Program-made: the position numbers and the translations under genes
Shown: in pieces, positions 55,501 through 62,400 of the stretch
Position numbering within the stretch: position 1 is the first letter of the stretch
How the letters are laid out: every line of letters begins with the position of its first letter
Assembly: GCF_013373865.1 (NCBI RefSeq)
Contig: NC_050470.1
Location: forward strand, 7,858,373-7,922,372
Direction of reading: 5' to 3'
DNA length: 64,000 nucleotides
Origin: Monomorium pharaonis
Taxonomy: Eukaryota > Arthropoda > Insecta > Hymenoptera > Formicidae
Notes under the pieces: model-generated
The model's input: the letters and a program-made list of their open reading frames with translations, nothing else
Told to the model about the DNA's origin: nothing
Databases searched by the model: none

Positions 55501-58477
55501 TATTTAAAATCTAATGAATAAGAAATGTCGGATTGTCTAATAATACTGTGTAGAAAGAAAGGTTTTGAATTATTAAAAAATTTAATTAAATGCAAATCTT
55601 TAAAAATAAATTATTGAGACAACGAAACAAACAAATACAAAAAGCTCGTTAATGATAAGCAAAAATAAACGATAAACAGTTAAAAAATGACCATTTAACT
55701 GTTTAATTATATTTTCGTTTGCGTTATTTCATTCATGTTTAAGAACATACATATTGGTAATTTATTATGACTGAAGAGGACTAAATATAGTCGAAACGTT
55801 TCAAAATTTAACATTTTTTAATACAGATGTTTTTTAGTCGCGTTTATAATTATAATATGTTTATTTAATAAATTATATTGTATTAGGAAAATTTGTCTTG
55901 GCTCGATATTGACCTGTTTATCAAATTATTGATATTGAGACATCTGAATAATATTATAGATGCTCAAGCTGTCAATTTTTTAAATCAAATTTTACAGAAT
56001 TATTATCATCAAACATTAATAATTATTTTGATGATTATTTGTAATAAAATTATTTTTTTTAAGATCGATCTGGAGTTGGCTTAATTTTTATGTAATTCAG
56101 CAAAAACGTTTTGTTTTTTTTGTATACACATATATATATATATATCTCCAATAGTATATAAAAGTATTTATATACGAAAAGACATAAACGATTCAATACA
56201 ATTTTTATAGCCGTTGGTCGATCAGTTTATCAATAAACAGCGATGCACAGTATTTTTATATTCGACGACGATTTGCATTCTGCGCAATTGCTTGGAGGCG
56301 AAATGTCGAGGCTGAAATGTCGTAGCGTATTTACGTTTGCCGAGTTCGGCGAGCTTGTTCACAATTAAGAGTAATGTCGAGCGATTTCACTGTTTGTTAT
56401 CCGGCAAATGCGTCACCTATCGTCACGTACCAAGCTAAATGTTACACGAAGAATTCCCAGCGCGAATATTCGTCACTATCACACTGTCCGTGCGTGAAAA
56501 TCAGTACCGTGAGTTTTTGGACGATGGCCGAAAGTTGGCGTAAATTCATCGAAAAATCACGCAACAAATTTGCGAGACACGTTCGGCAAATCGGAGCAAT
56601 TAAAACTCTCTCTTTCTCTCTGCCTCTTTCTACCTCTCTTTCCCGCTGTGGCCAGAAGGGATTCATAAATCAATTCTCGTGATACAGCGCGCGGTTGTAC
56701 TTAGGGGTGAAAATGTGATTCAATTCGGTGCATAATTGTTCGCCCCGAATTGCCGAGAGTTCCGCGCGTTCGAATTAACACGCGCCGAAGTGCCTCGTTG
56801 TGTCGTGTGTGTTTCGTTTTGATAATTCGTCCCGCACTTTCCGGCTCGTTTCGCGTTTTATGGCACAACCGAATACGTGTGTCAAAATTACCAATTATAC
56901 GTAATCGCCTCACAATTATTATTATCGCGGTTGCATACGGATTTGCGTTTGATAAAAGCGTTCTTCAATTAATACGCACGAATTTGATGCATAAATAATC
57001 AAAATATTATTGAAGTTTAACTTCTTGAGGGATTTTCCAGTTACAATTCGGGTTAATGTATAATATTTGAGAATATTCAATAATATTTGTCAAAAATAAA
57101 TGTTAAAAAGTACTTGTAATAAATAAAATAAGAAACTCATACAAATTTCAATAGAATGGATCTTCAATTAATTAACGAATATGATATCAATGTGAAACTT
57201 TGAAAAAGAAACGCACAAAGTCACATGTTATTGCAAAAGTAATTATCTAGTAGGGAAGAATAACGTGCAAAATAAATTCCTTTTCTCCCCGCTGAAACTT
57301 GCAACGTCAGAATTATCTAATTTTTATTCTAAGATGTCGATATATCTGACTCATGGTTATCCTGCCGCCAAACGCTCTGTGTATTCCCCTTTCTCGTATA
57401 AAAGTGTCGTCTCAGTGTTGCCGGGATCTTCGGTGTGCACAAACGCGGCATGAGCACATATATTTCCCAAGCGGCGCTCGAGATAAAAGAGTCGACCAAA
57501 GACCCGCCGAGAAAACGGCCAGTTTATCTCGCGCCATCATCTTAATTTTCTGTTACCACGTACATAATATCGTCACCCAGGATTCCGTTCATCGATATCA
57601 CCCACATAAACTTTATTACTTAGGAATATGAAGGTGCGGATTATCTTAGGGAGCGTTATCTCTTTAACGACAGCGATACAGAATCGTTGGGGACTGTAAT
57701 GGTAAATTTTAGATCCCATTACGAATACGGATAGTCTATTCATATTTCAGATTTGTATTTCAGATTGATGCAAATGAATATTTTTAAATTGCCATATACA
57801 TACACACACACGCACGCACGCAATTTCTCAGAATATTGTACAAAAAGATATTGTGGCGCTAGTTGAATAATGTGATTACTTCAATCATCGCCTTAAAGCT
57901 GCAAAAGCTCCAAAACTTTCCGCGGCAAAACTTCCTTAAATACATAAACGTGTAAGATTATTTTGTTAATATTTACATAAATTATATTATAACAATTTGA
58001 ACTTGCTATTGGCTCCAAATACGTGTAAATAATAACGTTCAATCTTAGCATACATTATTGTTAAAATATTAGTCCTTTACTATATGATGTATTTATTTTA
58101 ACTTCATTAATAGCAACTTCATTACTGGTCAAATAATAGCATGAAATATGATATTTGCGATACGTAGAGAAATTTCTCTTGCGCAGAGTATGTTAGAAAG
58201 GGCACGAGTGAATTCAATGAGCTACAGGGTAGCTTGTTTTCCTGGAGGCAAAATTTCACATCGGTGGGGTTAAGTAGCCGCTGTAAAACGCACTGTAAGC
58301 GCTTTGTGACGACACGACGTTTGGCCGAGCTTCGGTCGAAAGAAGAAGTGCTCGGCGCGGTCGCCTGTTAAAACGTAAGCAGCTCACGAAAAGCTGCTTA
58401 CGATACTCGAAATGAAAGGCAGTGCGACGCTGCCATGAAGCAGAAATGGAGGTAGAGGAAGGAGAGGAAGGGAGGGA

Positions 58478-58516
<39 letters not shown>

Positions 58517-59411
58517 CGTTGTTTCTGCTCACTCACTAAATGACAATCTGTCAGCGTGTTTCATTAGCGTGAGGTGCTCACGTAGTTTACTAATGACGCA
58601 CTCGCACAAAGGGACCACAATGTAACTGCGAAGTAAGGCGATTGAATTGTGCAAGTGGTGCAATGCACCACTGCTGTTTCCCTATCTCGAGATATCTTCG
58701 CTTTGAAATCAGAAAAATATCCTTTGTGGACGTTACGGGCGATGACGTTCAATTAGAGAAATTAGTTCGCGGCGAACCGCGAGCGCGTGGGTGTGTCACC
58801 GATGTTATGGTTGTTGTTGTTGTTGTTGTTGCTGTTACCCTGATCTCGACTGATCGAATCGTTATGGTTTACAGTTCACCCGATGGTCCAGGTACCGAAC
58901 CAGCTGGTCGGGGCTCCAATCGGAACTAACGTGACGTTGGTCTGCCAGGTGGAAGCGTCACCTAAGGCCATTAATTATTGGACTCGAGAATCGGGTAATA
59001 GAACAGTTCAATCAATGTAGATCTTGTTCAAGTTACTCGAAAGATGGATTACCGATCAGTTCAGAGATTTCAAATTATTTTCAAAGCTATTTTATATTTG
59101 TGAGCATTCGTTCTATTTCGTACATACGGAGAATATTTCGTCATCTATCTCAGAAATTATCTCGGCTAATAGAATTGCTTTTGAAAGTATGAAACTTTAA
59201 CATTTCTTAACAATCCAATTTCTAAAATATGTTTCTGCAGACGAAATGATAATCACCAACAGCAAGTACGTGATGTCCGAGGTGAAGACATCAGTGTACA
59301 GCGTGCAGATGCGACTGGTGATCATGAATCTGCAGAAGCACGATCTGGGTGGCTACAAGTGCATCTCGAAAAACTCCATCGGCGACGCTGAGGGGAACAT
59401 CCGGCTTTACG
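2640..59411 (+). CDS. DIP-beta: Dpr-interacting protein (DIP-beta-like), three-Ig neuronal surface receptor, 3' end missing
   Basis: Seven exons join with matching phases (1,0,0,1,1,1) into 318 residues plus one base. Layout: signal peptide about 1-20; Ig1 with Cys44, Trp56, Cys105 and D-x-G-x-Y-M-C; Ig2 with Cys148, Trp160, Cys202 and MGAYLCIASNGVPPSVSKR; Ig3 with Cys245, Trp257, Cys302 and GGYKCISKNSIGDAEG. N-glycosylation sequons are N31-V-T and N240-V-T. DIPs are insect cell-surface receptors, usually GPI-anchored, that bind Dpr proteins through Ig1 and help choose synaptic partners. From memory, HEHVITNN, NTWTLNIR, CQVNTDPMK, SNDMMVPEGG and NYWTRES-type strings match Drosophila DIP-beta better than other DIPs. 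The paralogue call is about two-thirds sure; the family call is near certain. Introns 1, 2 and 5 are 36.7, 9.1 and 8.8 kb. The C-terminal tail and GPI signal are not in the assembled exons. Confidence 0.9.
5711..5801. repeat. (GATA/GACA) then (GA)n compound microsatellite
   Basis: Starts with agatagatagacagata-type units and passes into a 51-bp pure AG run (5739-5789), then a shorter GA run. Confidence 0.97.
8547..8764 (+). other. structured segment with nested inverted repeats
   Basis: An outer 7-bp inverted repeat CCGCTAC/GTAGCGG (8547-8553, 8652-8658) encloses an 8-bp one, CTACGAGG/CCTCGTAG (8589-8596, 8626-8633). The latter competes with a local hairpin CGTAGTG-cata-CACTACG (8576-8593). 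A longer-range pair CCGTATT/AATACGG lies at 8563-8569 and 8707-8713. The segment ends in a small hairpin CCGCA/TGCGG (8741-8757) followed by five T (8760-8764). Two near-copies of a 16-base direct repeat (tacaagtttacccgta, 8551; tagaagtttaccccata, 8631) are embedded. It is GC-richer than its surroundings. I do not recognise an RNA family, and box A/B promoter elements are not clear. Confidence 0.4.
9487..9555. repeat. (GA)n tract joined to a pyrimidine tract as an imperfect palindrome
   Basis: A (AG)n run at about 9487-9511 is followed by more purines. At 9530/9531 the strand composition flips to (tctttc)n, centred on the perfect 14-base palindrome gaaaggatcctttc. The purine arm and pyrimidine arm are largely complementary, so the transcript could fold back. 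Confidence 0.75.
12166..12426 (-). pseudogene. possible decayed membrane-protein fragment, weakly like steroid 5-alpha-reductase family
   Basis: An 86-codon minus-strand frame contains HYKKIPVGGGFHWFTT followed by a hydrophobic stretch (EFAVLVLAIVYLGFA). The pattern Y-x-I-P-x-G-G-x-F-x-[YW] recalls the C-terminal motif of the steroid 5-alpha-reductase/polyprenol-reductase family, where it precedes a [ST]-x-HY-x-x-E segment. Here a shift of one frame after the motif gives FHY, with a Glu downstream, as expected only if the copy has a frameshift. The similarity is short and from memory. Chance is a real alternative. Confidence 0.15.
13632..13677. repeat. (CT)n microsatellite, 46 bp
   Basis: Uninterrupted CT dinucleotide run on the + strand inside intron 1. 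It is one of only two long runs in this orientation; the others are GA on the + strand. Confidence 0.98.
14001..16400 (+). other. intron 1, block C: AT-rich DNA
   Basis: Mostly AT-rich with no recognisable exon. A 9-bp hairpin GAGCGATTT/AAATCGCTC lies at 14144-14174 with a 13-base loop. The 14810-15840 part is strongly AT-rich and holds nothing I can name. Confidence 0.6.
16629..16682. repeat. (AG)n microsatellite, 54 bp
   Basis: Uninterrupted AG run on the + strand, one of the two longest pure dinucleotide runs in the window, followed by further purine-rich sequence to about 16709. Confidence 0.98.
17715..17739. repeat. (AG)n microsatellite, 25 bp
   Basis: Short AG run on the + strand, 3' flanked by aaagagaac. 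Confidence 0.95.
17857..17897 (+). other. nested intronic hairpin, perfect 10-bp outer stem
   Basis: CCTTCGCTTC (17857-17866) and GAAGCGAAGG (17888-17897) are perfect complements. The loop contains a second palindrome, CTCGATATATCGAG (17875-17888), whose last G is also the first base of the outer stem. No RNA family is recognised. Confidence 0.6.
18021..18044. repeat. (AAAT)n tetranucleotide repeat
   Basis: Six AAAT units in a row about 200 bases upstream of the coding-like stretch. No functional signal is attached. Confidence 0.95.
18238..18600 (+). other. coding-like stretch in intron 1: possible nested exons or gene relic
   Basis: An acceptor-like site (cattttttttag, ending 18237) opens a frame reading ...YNELLSGFFDSFVNVLQ and reaching a near-perfect donor (cg|gtaagaa, 18336). 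From about 18370 a second frame reads RQLVDDDEGIENQDDS, then DLISIFDCREEITMRIE and NNEREQCEKCARLLGG, and ends at a TGA at 18599-18601. Third positions in the second frame are strongly G/C (runs of GAC, ATC, AAC, AGC), unlike the flanking intron. Joining the two in phase by gt-ag needs an intron of 34 bases (18336-18369), too short for normal insect splicing. A frameshifted relic is therefore as likely as a live gene. I do not recognise the protein; it is acidic/basic and coiled-coil-like, with one C-x-x-C. Confidence 0.35.
18601..19239 (+). other. intron 1, block E: AT-rich, nothing recognised
   Basis: AT-rich sequence between the coding-like stretch and the polypurine tract. No motif or repeat stands out. 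Confidence 0.6.
19240..19930 (+). repeat. about 690-bp purine-rich, strand-asymmetric region
   Basis: By eye roughly four-fifths of + strand bases are A or G across the whole segment (gagaaagagagaaagag, ggaaaaggaggaggaaaac, gaaagaaaaagaaaag and similar), with no single repeat unit. A minus-strand open frame of about 260 codons is composed of Phe, Ser and Leu, an artefact of the skew. Its size sets it apart from the short microsatellites. It is transcribed as a purine-rich part of the DIP pre-mRNA. Confidence 0.85.
19931..20826 (+). other. intron 1, block F: GC-richer then AT-rich, no exon recognised
   Basis: Bases 19931-20480 are CpG-rich with short chance frames. 20480-20826 is AT-rich and leads into the fold-back element. 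No similarity was recognised. Confidence 0.5.
20827..21010. mobile_element. fold-back MITE, 184 bp, TA-flanked
   Basis: The ends are CACTGAAAAAAAAAG and, read from the other side, CACAGAAAAAAAGCC. Inverted similarity runs through almost the whole element, including TTGCgGGCTGCCAACTAC on one arm and TTGCgAGCTGCCAACTAC on the other, leaving a short central loop. It is flanked by TA on both sides (20825-20826, 21011-21012), the target duplication of Tc1/mariner-type transposons. It has no coding capacity and is a non-autonomous element. Confidence 0.85.
21013..21675 (+). other. intron 1, block G: nothing recognised
   Basis: Mixed-composition DNA between the MITE and the mariner relic. Short open frames exist but show no domain signature. 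Confidence 0.5.
21676..21885 (-). pseudogene. mariner transposase N-terminal fragment, inactivated
   Basis: The minus strand reads FCDAFEGNAVSISTCERWF-AKFK, a stop, then GDLNYKEILRS and VDDDN. After a frame shift it continues QKPTEEVADKLNV. This is the order found at the start of mariner transposases: a helix-turn-helix ending in TCxRWFAKF, then SGDF...RSGRP, a D-rich linker and a second helix region. At least one stop (where the family has S or R) and one frameshift break it. The catalytic D,D34D part is not present nearby. Terminal inverted repeats were not found. It is an old copy in opposite orientation to the DIP gene. Confidence 0.8.
23612..23668. repeat. (GACA)n then (GA)n compound microsatellite
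   Basis: Repeated GACA units pass into a pure GA run ending near 23668, preceded by an (AAAAT)n-like stretch at 23579-23600. Confidence 0.95.
25961..25998. repeat. (CT)n-rich microsatellite, interrupted
   Basis: CT repeats with single T and G interruptions on the + strand. Confidence 0.9.
27989..28590 (+). mobile_element. non-autonomous Helitron-like element, 602 bp
   Basis: The 5' end is TC (TCTATATAAATAAAAATG) preceded by A. The 3' end is CTAG followed by T. This is the A|TC...CTRR|T arrangement of Helitrons, which do not duplicate their target. A hairpin with stem GCCAC/GTGGC (28560-28564, 28573-28577) and an 8-base loop lies 13 bases before the 3' terminus, as the family requires. The 5' part (aatgtttgttcgtcatctaagatctccg) resembles Helitron-type repeats common in insects. 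No Rep/helicase coding is present, so it was moved in trans. It contains a 20-bp minisatellite at 28203-28268. Confidence 0.82.
28203..28268. repeat. 20-bp minisatellite inside the Helitron, about three copies
   Basis: Unit gagagacggggagagaccgg is repeated head to tail. The first copy lacks two bases and the last is partial. It is itself two diverged 10-mers. Copies are essentially identical, so the array is recent. Confidence 0.93.
30942..30962. repeat. (AG)n microsatellite within a purine-rich 130-bp stretch
   Basis: The AG run sits in a longer purine-rich segment (about 30930-31050) made of gagaa- and ggaaa-type units. Confidence 0.9.
33701..33723. repeat. (GTC)n trinucleotide repeat
   Basis: Seven or more GTC/CGT units in a row, not inside a convincing reading frame. 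Confidence 0.95.
36192..36224. repeat. (AG)n microsatellite, 33 bp
   Basis: Pure AG run on the + strand after an A-rich lead-in, inside AT-rich intron DNA. Confidence 0.97.
37469..37526. repeat. (AG)n microsatellite, 42 bp pure plus interrupted tail
   Basis: Pure AG to about 37510, then ggagaaagagagaga. Orientation is GA on the DIP sense strand. Confidence 0.97.
39410..39516 (+). CDS. DIP-beta: DIP exon 2: mature N-terminus and first half of Ig1 (proximal donor)
   Basis: The acceptor is ctgtttcag|tg. The exon encodes residues 18-53: V-T-G-L-E-P-D-F, then AYPLENVTIPQGRDATFTC (first Ig1 Cys is Cys44) and VVNNLGGYR. It holds the N31-V-T sequon. The proximal donor CGG|gtgagt is consensus and leaves phase 0, joining to V-A-W-I-K in exon 3. 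The Ig1 B strand is here and the C-strand Trp is in the next exon, so the splice junction falls in the B-C connection. A second in-frame donor lies 54 bases downstream. Confidence 0.95.
39517..39570 (+). CDS. DIP-beta: alternative 18-codon extension of DIP exon 2 (distal donor)
   Basis: If the proximal GTGAGT is skipped, the frame stays open for VSPSSSASGDHSGSAKAR and reaches a second donor, CGG|gtaact, at 39571, again in phase 0. My unverified recollection of Drosophila DIP-beta has a similar Ser/Gly-rich segment beginning VSG and ending AK at exactly this place, before V-A-W-I-K-A-D. This suggests the longer form is real and old. The distal donor is weaker (no G at +5). The insert lies between the Ig1 Cys44 and Trp56. 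Confidence 0.7.
39571..48614 (+). other. intron 2
   Basis: About 9 kb. It holds an (ACT/TAC)n-rich stretch just after the distal donor (39606-39680), a (TA)n run at 39758-39778 and (GATC)n at about 40330-40345. Also present are a GCCGT pentamer array at 44462-44503, AT-rich DNA at 41520-42300 and CpG-rich patches (41000-41520, 44070-44590, 45230-47300). A 164-codon frame at 47618-48112 has no recognisable domain and is probably chance. The acceptor (gtttgtgaggccag) lacks a pyrimidine tract. Confidence 0.7.
44462..44503. repeat. GCCGT/GCCGC pentamer repeat
   Basis: About eight head-to-tail five-base units (gccgt, accgt, gccgc variants), fully CpG-containing. Confidence 0.85.
48615..48800 (+). 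CDS. DIP-beta: DIP exon 3: second half of Ig1
   Basis: Encodes residues 54-115 in phase 0-0. It carries the C-strand Trp56, then KAILAIHEHVITNN, RLSVTHSDYNTWTLNIR and the F-strand signature E-D-R-G-I-Y-M-C with Cys105, then QVNTDPMKSQ. These C, C', C'' and F strands form the face that DIPs use to bind Dprs, so this exon holds most of the partner-choice surface (family knowledge). The donor is CAG|gtacgc. The acceptor is weak, with purine-rich sequence just upstream. Confidence 0.96.
48801..49178 (+). other. intron 3 (378 bp)
   Basis: A short phase-0 intron between the Ig1 and Ig2 exons, ending in tctcctccgcattcgcag. No other feature is seen. Confidence 0.93.
49179..49368 (+). CDS. DIP-beta: DIP exon 4: Ig1-Ig2 linker and first half of Ig2
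   Basis: Encodes residues 116-178. It starts with the linker SAFLEVVIPPDI, in which V-x-x-P-P-x-I is typical of DIP/lachesin proteins, followed by SEETSNDMMVPEGG and A-A-K-L-V-C with Cys148. Next is KARGYPKPDIVWKRED (Trp160), then GAEIISRAGQGKTK. The donor is a|gtaaga, phase 1. The acceptor is followed by a second AG two bases on, but using it would break the frame. Confidence 0.96.
49369..49901 (+). other. intron 4 (533 bp)
   Basis: A phase-1 intron splitting Ig2, AT-rich in the middle, ending in gtgtttgcatattgcag. It contains no other feature. Confidence 0.93.
49902..50030 (+). CDS. DIP-beta: DIP exon 5: second half of Ig2
   Basis: Encodes the second part of codon 179 through residue 221: IPTAEGEVLTLSKVTR, then the F-strand motif MGAYLCIASNGVPPSVSKR with Cys202, and MMLHVH. 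MGAYLCIASNGVPPxVSKR is among the most conserved strings in DIP proteins and anchors the family call. A tandem acceptor 12 bases into the exon (ccactgcag|aag) would remove four residues in frame. The donor is T|gtaagt, phase 1. Confidence 0.96.
54178..54198. repeat. (AG)n microsatellite, 21 bp
   Basis: AG run preceded by purine-rich gagaaaaagagaa on the + strand. Confidence 0.92.
55771..55798 (+). other. CTGAAGAG-hairpin-GAAACG motif, dispersed-repeat signature
   Basis: CTGAAGA, G, then a 4-bp stem GACT/AGTC with loop AAATAT, then GAAACG. It looks like the CUGANGA...GAAA core of a hammerhead ribozyme, but helix II is displaced by one base and no helix III or cleavage triplet follows. It is therefore not a canonical ribozyme. 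A diverged second copy, CTTGAAAAG-GAC...GTC-AAAACG, lies at 27842-27873, so the motif is probably part of a dispersed transposon family. Confidence 0.4.
58325..58403 (+). other. two successive strong hairpins in intron 5
   Basis: Hairpin 1 is GCCGAGC/GCTCGGC (58325-58331, 58351-58357) with a 19-base loop. Hairpin 2 is CGTAAGCAGCT/AGCTGCTTACG (58375-58385, 58393-58403), a perfect 11-bp stem closing a 7-base loop (cacgaaa). They sit 17 bases apart in a GC-rich pocket about 470 bases upstream of the Ig3 exon. No RNA family is recognised. Confidence 0.65.
58481..58513. repeat. (AG)n microsatellite, 33 bp
   Basis: AG run following 40 bases of G-rich purine sequence, about 360 bases upstream of the first Ig3 exon. 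Confidence 0.97.
58875..58994 (+). CDS. DIP-beta: DIP exon 6: first half of Ig3
   Basis: The acceptor is ggtttacag|tt. It completes codon 222 (F) and reads HPMVQVPNQLVGAP, then I-G-T-N-V-T-L-V-C with Cys245, then QVEASPKAINYWTRES with Trp257. The QVPNQLVGAP linker into Ig3 and EASPKAINYW are, from memory, closely shared with Drosophila DIP-beta. It holds the N240-V-T sequon. The donor is g|gtaata, weaker than the others, phase 1. Confidence 0.95.
58995..59240 (+). other. intron 6 (246 bp)
   Basis: A short phase-1 intron within Ig3, AT-rich, ending in atatgtttctgcag. Nothing else is present. Confidence 0.93.
59241..59411 (+). CDS. DIP-beta: DIP exon 7: second half of Ig3
   Basis: Encodes residues 262-318: D-E-M-I-I-T-N-S-K-Y, VYSVQMRLVIMNLQKHD and the F-strand motif LGGYKCISKNSIGDAEG with Cys302, then NIRLY. 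The donor G|gtgagt is consensus, phase 1, so coding continues in a further exon. Reading through the donor instead would add about 23 mostly basic residues and stop at 59479, giving a secreted form without an anchor. I see no evidence for that beyond the open frame. Confidence 0.96.
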
Positions 59412-62400
59412 GTGAGTTTCCGCGGTTAACGCGTCGACAAGGACGAAAACAGGTCGTAAAGTCTCTCTGCGCGAGGTGAGGCTTCCGTAAAGTCTCGGAA
59501 AACTTCGTCAGACTCAAACGACGTCGTACGGTCGCAAACTCTCTTTCAAGGGTTAATGCATTTATTATGCATTTTTTTGAAAAAATTAGTAGTCGGTCCA
59601 AAGACAGGTCGGACACAGGAAGAACACGTCAAATTTCTTTATTAAGTGAAATAGTTAGGGTTTATTGAAATATTCCGACTTCTTTATTAAGTGAAATAGC
59701 TAGGGTTTGTTGAAATATTCCGATATTAAGAAAAGATTTCTCTCTAATTCAATAATAATAGTAAAACGACGCCACAGTATCGAATTCTATTTACGAAACG
59801 TTATTTTTCCAAAAGTAAATTGGACAGTACGCACAATGTTCGTATATATTTTAAAATATCTCGTATTACAATTTCAAAAGAGTGAAAGTGAGTTTACGGA
59901 AATTTAAAACAGTTCCGGATATCGCAGAGACATGCATTTGATTGCGGAGTACGGTCGCAGTTGCACCGTATTCCGACGGCGAGAAAGCGCGGAGTATCAC
60001 TGCGACATCGCCGTTTCCATTACATGCGCGATTTAATACGTCGCAATCTCGCAGGAACGATCGACGGCAACGACGGTCTCGTGCATTACGCATACGACGG
60101 TATTTTTCTTGTCGCCCCGTAACGATACATCGCCGTAAAAATGGTGAATGGGTTAGCTTTACGTGTTGTAGAATTAAATAACGGATGTCTGTTTGTGCCC
60201 CCAGCGCTATGTTTGCTTTCGTTCATTCATCGCAAACATTCGGCGGCCAAGTGTGCAATCGGCAGCGCAAATCATTTATTTAAAAAATCCAAAATGTTTT
60301 GTGACTTGCAAGTTACAAATTTTAATCTTTTTTTTCTTTCTTTTTTTTTTAGTGTTTCTTCTTTGTACGTGACTCAGTATATTGTACGGCATATTGTACA
60401 GCAAAGGATAAAAAACAGTGATAAAACTGAGATAAAGTAAAAATCTGAGTGGAAATATTTAACATGAGCTTGTATAATATTTCTAACTCTCGTCGTTTTG
60501 GTAATTTCAAGAATTTATCTCGAAGAAACCGCATGACTGTCACTACAAGTATCGGTATTTGCAAAATTAAGTTTCCTCTCTCGAGTTTTACTATTTAAGG
60601 TATCGGAGAGACCGTTGCGCTGCGAGACAGATCGGAATTTCTGCAGTTTCTTAGCCACGTCTCCGTCGTAACCGTAAGTTATTTCACGACGCAGATAATA
60701 CTGTACTCTTCTGTATAATATTTATGGAATTCGCTTCCATTGTGTGTCTGCGAAACCACCGACCGCTGGTGTACGTCCATGAAATACCTAAGTTAGTAAT
60801 CTTCAAAATGTCTTTGCAAGATATTGGTTAAAACATGATTACAATCCCTCTCACTTTTCCCCGAGAGTATTCTCTTTTTAACATCCTTAAACCGTTTAAA
60901 CATTCTGTGATAATTTTACACACATCTCATAAACGTTCTGTAGCAACGTACAAATCATAAAAGATTGTAAAATTCTTTTTTTAAAAAAATCATAGCAATT
61001 AAAAACGAGGTATGATTAAAATTTGTGTTTTTTTAGAAGAAAGAGAGACTAGGACAAGATAATGGTTTTTTAAACTTCTTTAATCATAAAGCTAAGGACC
61101 AAAAGTACCAAAAGTGAAGAAAATGATGGATTTAGATTTTTATAAAGTATTGTAAATATTTCAATAAATTTTATTTTATTGAATCGCAATCATAAATATA
61201 TGAAAAAGAAAAATAAGTTAAATAAGTTACTTGTGTCATCTTAACCTATTAATTATTTAAAATAGGTATAAGATAGACTTTTCAATGAGGATCCGTCATA
61301 AAATCTTTTTATTAATTAACTTATCTTTGTAATTTTAAATTAGTATTCAACAGATAAATATGTTTAACTTATAATACTTTGTATTATATCTTTGATAATT
61401 AAAGAAACAAGAAAATTACATTTACAACAATAGTATTAAATATCAAACATTAAGATTATATTAAACATTAATTAAATATATTACTTAAATTTACTTTAAT
61501 CTTGAAGGAACGTTTTGTTTGCACATATTATTCTATTATAATCTTTTTAGGAAAGCACGAATAAAAACAATATGAGTGAATGCATGAATAACAAATTATA
61601 AATGACGGATCCATCTTGTCCTCTAGCTTTTATCTTATTTTCCTAAATACAATTGTAAGATTTTATATTTATGTTATACACTTTGTGTTTGCTGTTATCA
61701 TTTTACTTTCTCTTTAAAATTTCAAATAAATAACTTAAAATTTGATTACTCTTGATAGTGCATAAAAAATACGCGTGATTAGAGCGAAAGCTTTGGACGC
61801 GATAATTTTCTACATCATTGTGGATGGCACTACGACCGTAATAAGTCTTCACGAGCGGTATCCCTTAATTTTCCACTCTGATTGAACGTTACGATCCGTT
61901 TACGACATGTATGCAGGTACCTTTTTTACTATAGAAAAACGAATAAAAAAAGGCGCATTTTTCGCGGACAACGCGCCTCGACGCGGTTCTCTCGCTGCGG
62001 CATGTCATCAGCCGTAAATGTGCCCATAACTTCCCGCTTACTTTTCTCGAAGCGCGTCCTTATTTTTTCGCAGTTTATTTACCGGATTCCGCGTCACAAT
62101 AATTTTTCTCTTTATGGCGCGCGTGAAAATTCAGCGAAGCTCCAAATTATTCCCACCTTCCTGGCACACAATAACGATCAAGTGTAATCAATGTTACATG
62201 TCAGAATTTTCAACAATTTTTGATTTATTCCTTGTGATTGGCTGAATCACAAAGAACGTAATCATTAAACAGTATGAAATACTAAAACAAGTGTAATTTC
62301 AAATACATCTCTGAAATTATTTGACCTAAATTTATTTAATCTAAGCAACGTTTTTCAGCGGTTCGTCGAATTTTTTGTTGCACAGGAGATCTTGTAAAGT

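Larger units (their letters stand above)
50031..58874 (+). other. intron 5
   Basis: About 8.8 kb. It is strongly AT-rich from 50040 to 51560 and 55100-56300, and GC/CpG-rich at 51560-52260, 52750-53300, 53570-54000, 54830-55080 and 57340-57540. It contains a CTGAAGAG...GAAACG hairpin motif (55771), GA tracts (54178, 58481), paired hairpins (58325-58403) and a (GTT)n run at 58811-58830. A 211-codon frame at 52758-53393 has no recognisable domain. Confidence 0.7.

Noticed and set aside
55771..55798. Calling the CTGAAGAG...GAAACG motif a hammerhead ribozyme
   Set aside because: Helix II does not start next to the conserved A and G as required, and no helix III or NUH cleavage site follows.
61020..61060. 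Acceptor-like tttttttag at 61036 opening a Glu/Arg-rich frame as a DIP terminal exon
   Set aside because: The frame stops after eight residues and lacks a tail or GPI signal.
61535..61566. Acceptor-like atctttttag at 61551 giving a very short terminal exon next to AATAAA
   Set aside because: It adds only a few residues; poly-T plus AG sites are frequent in this AT-rich DNA.
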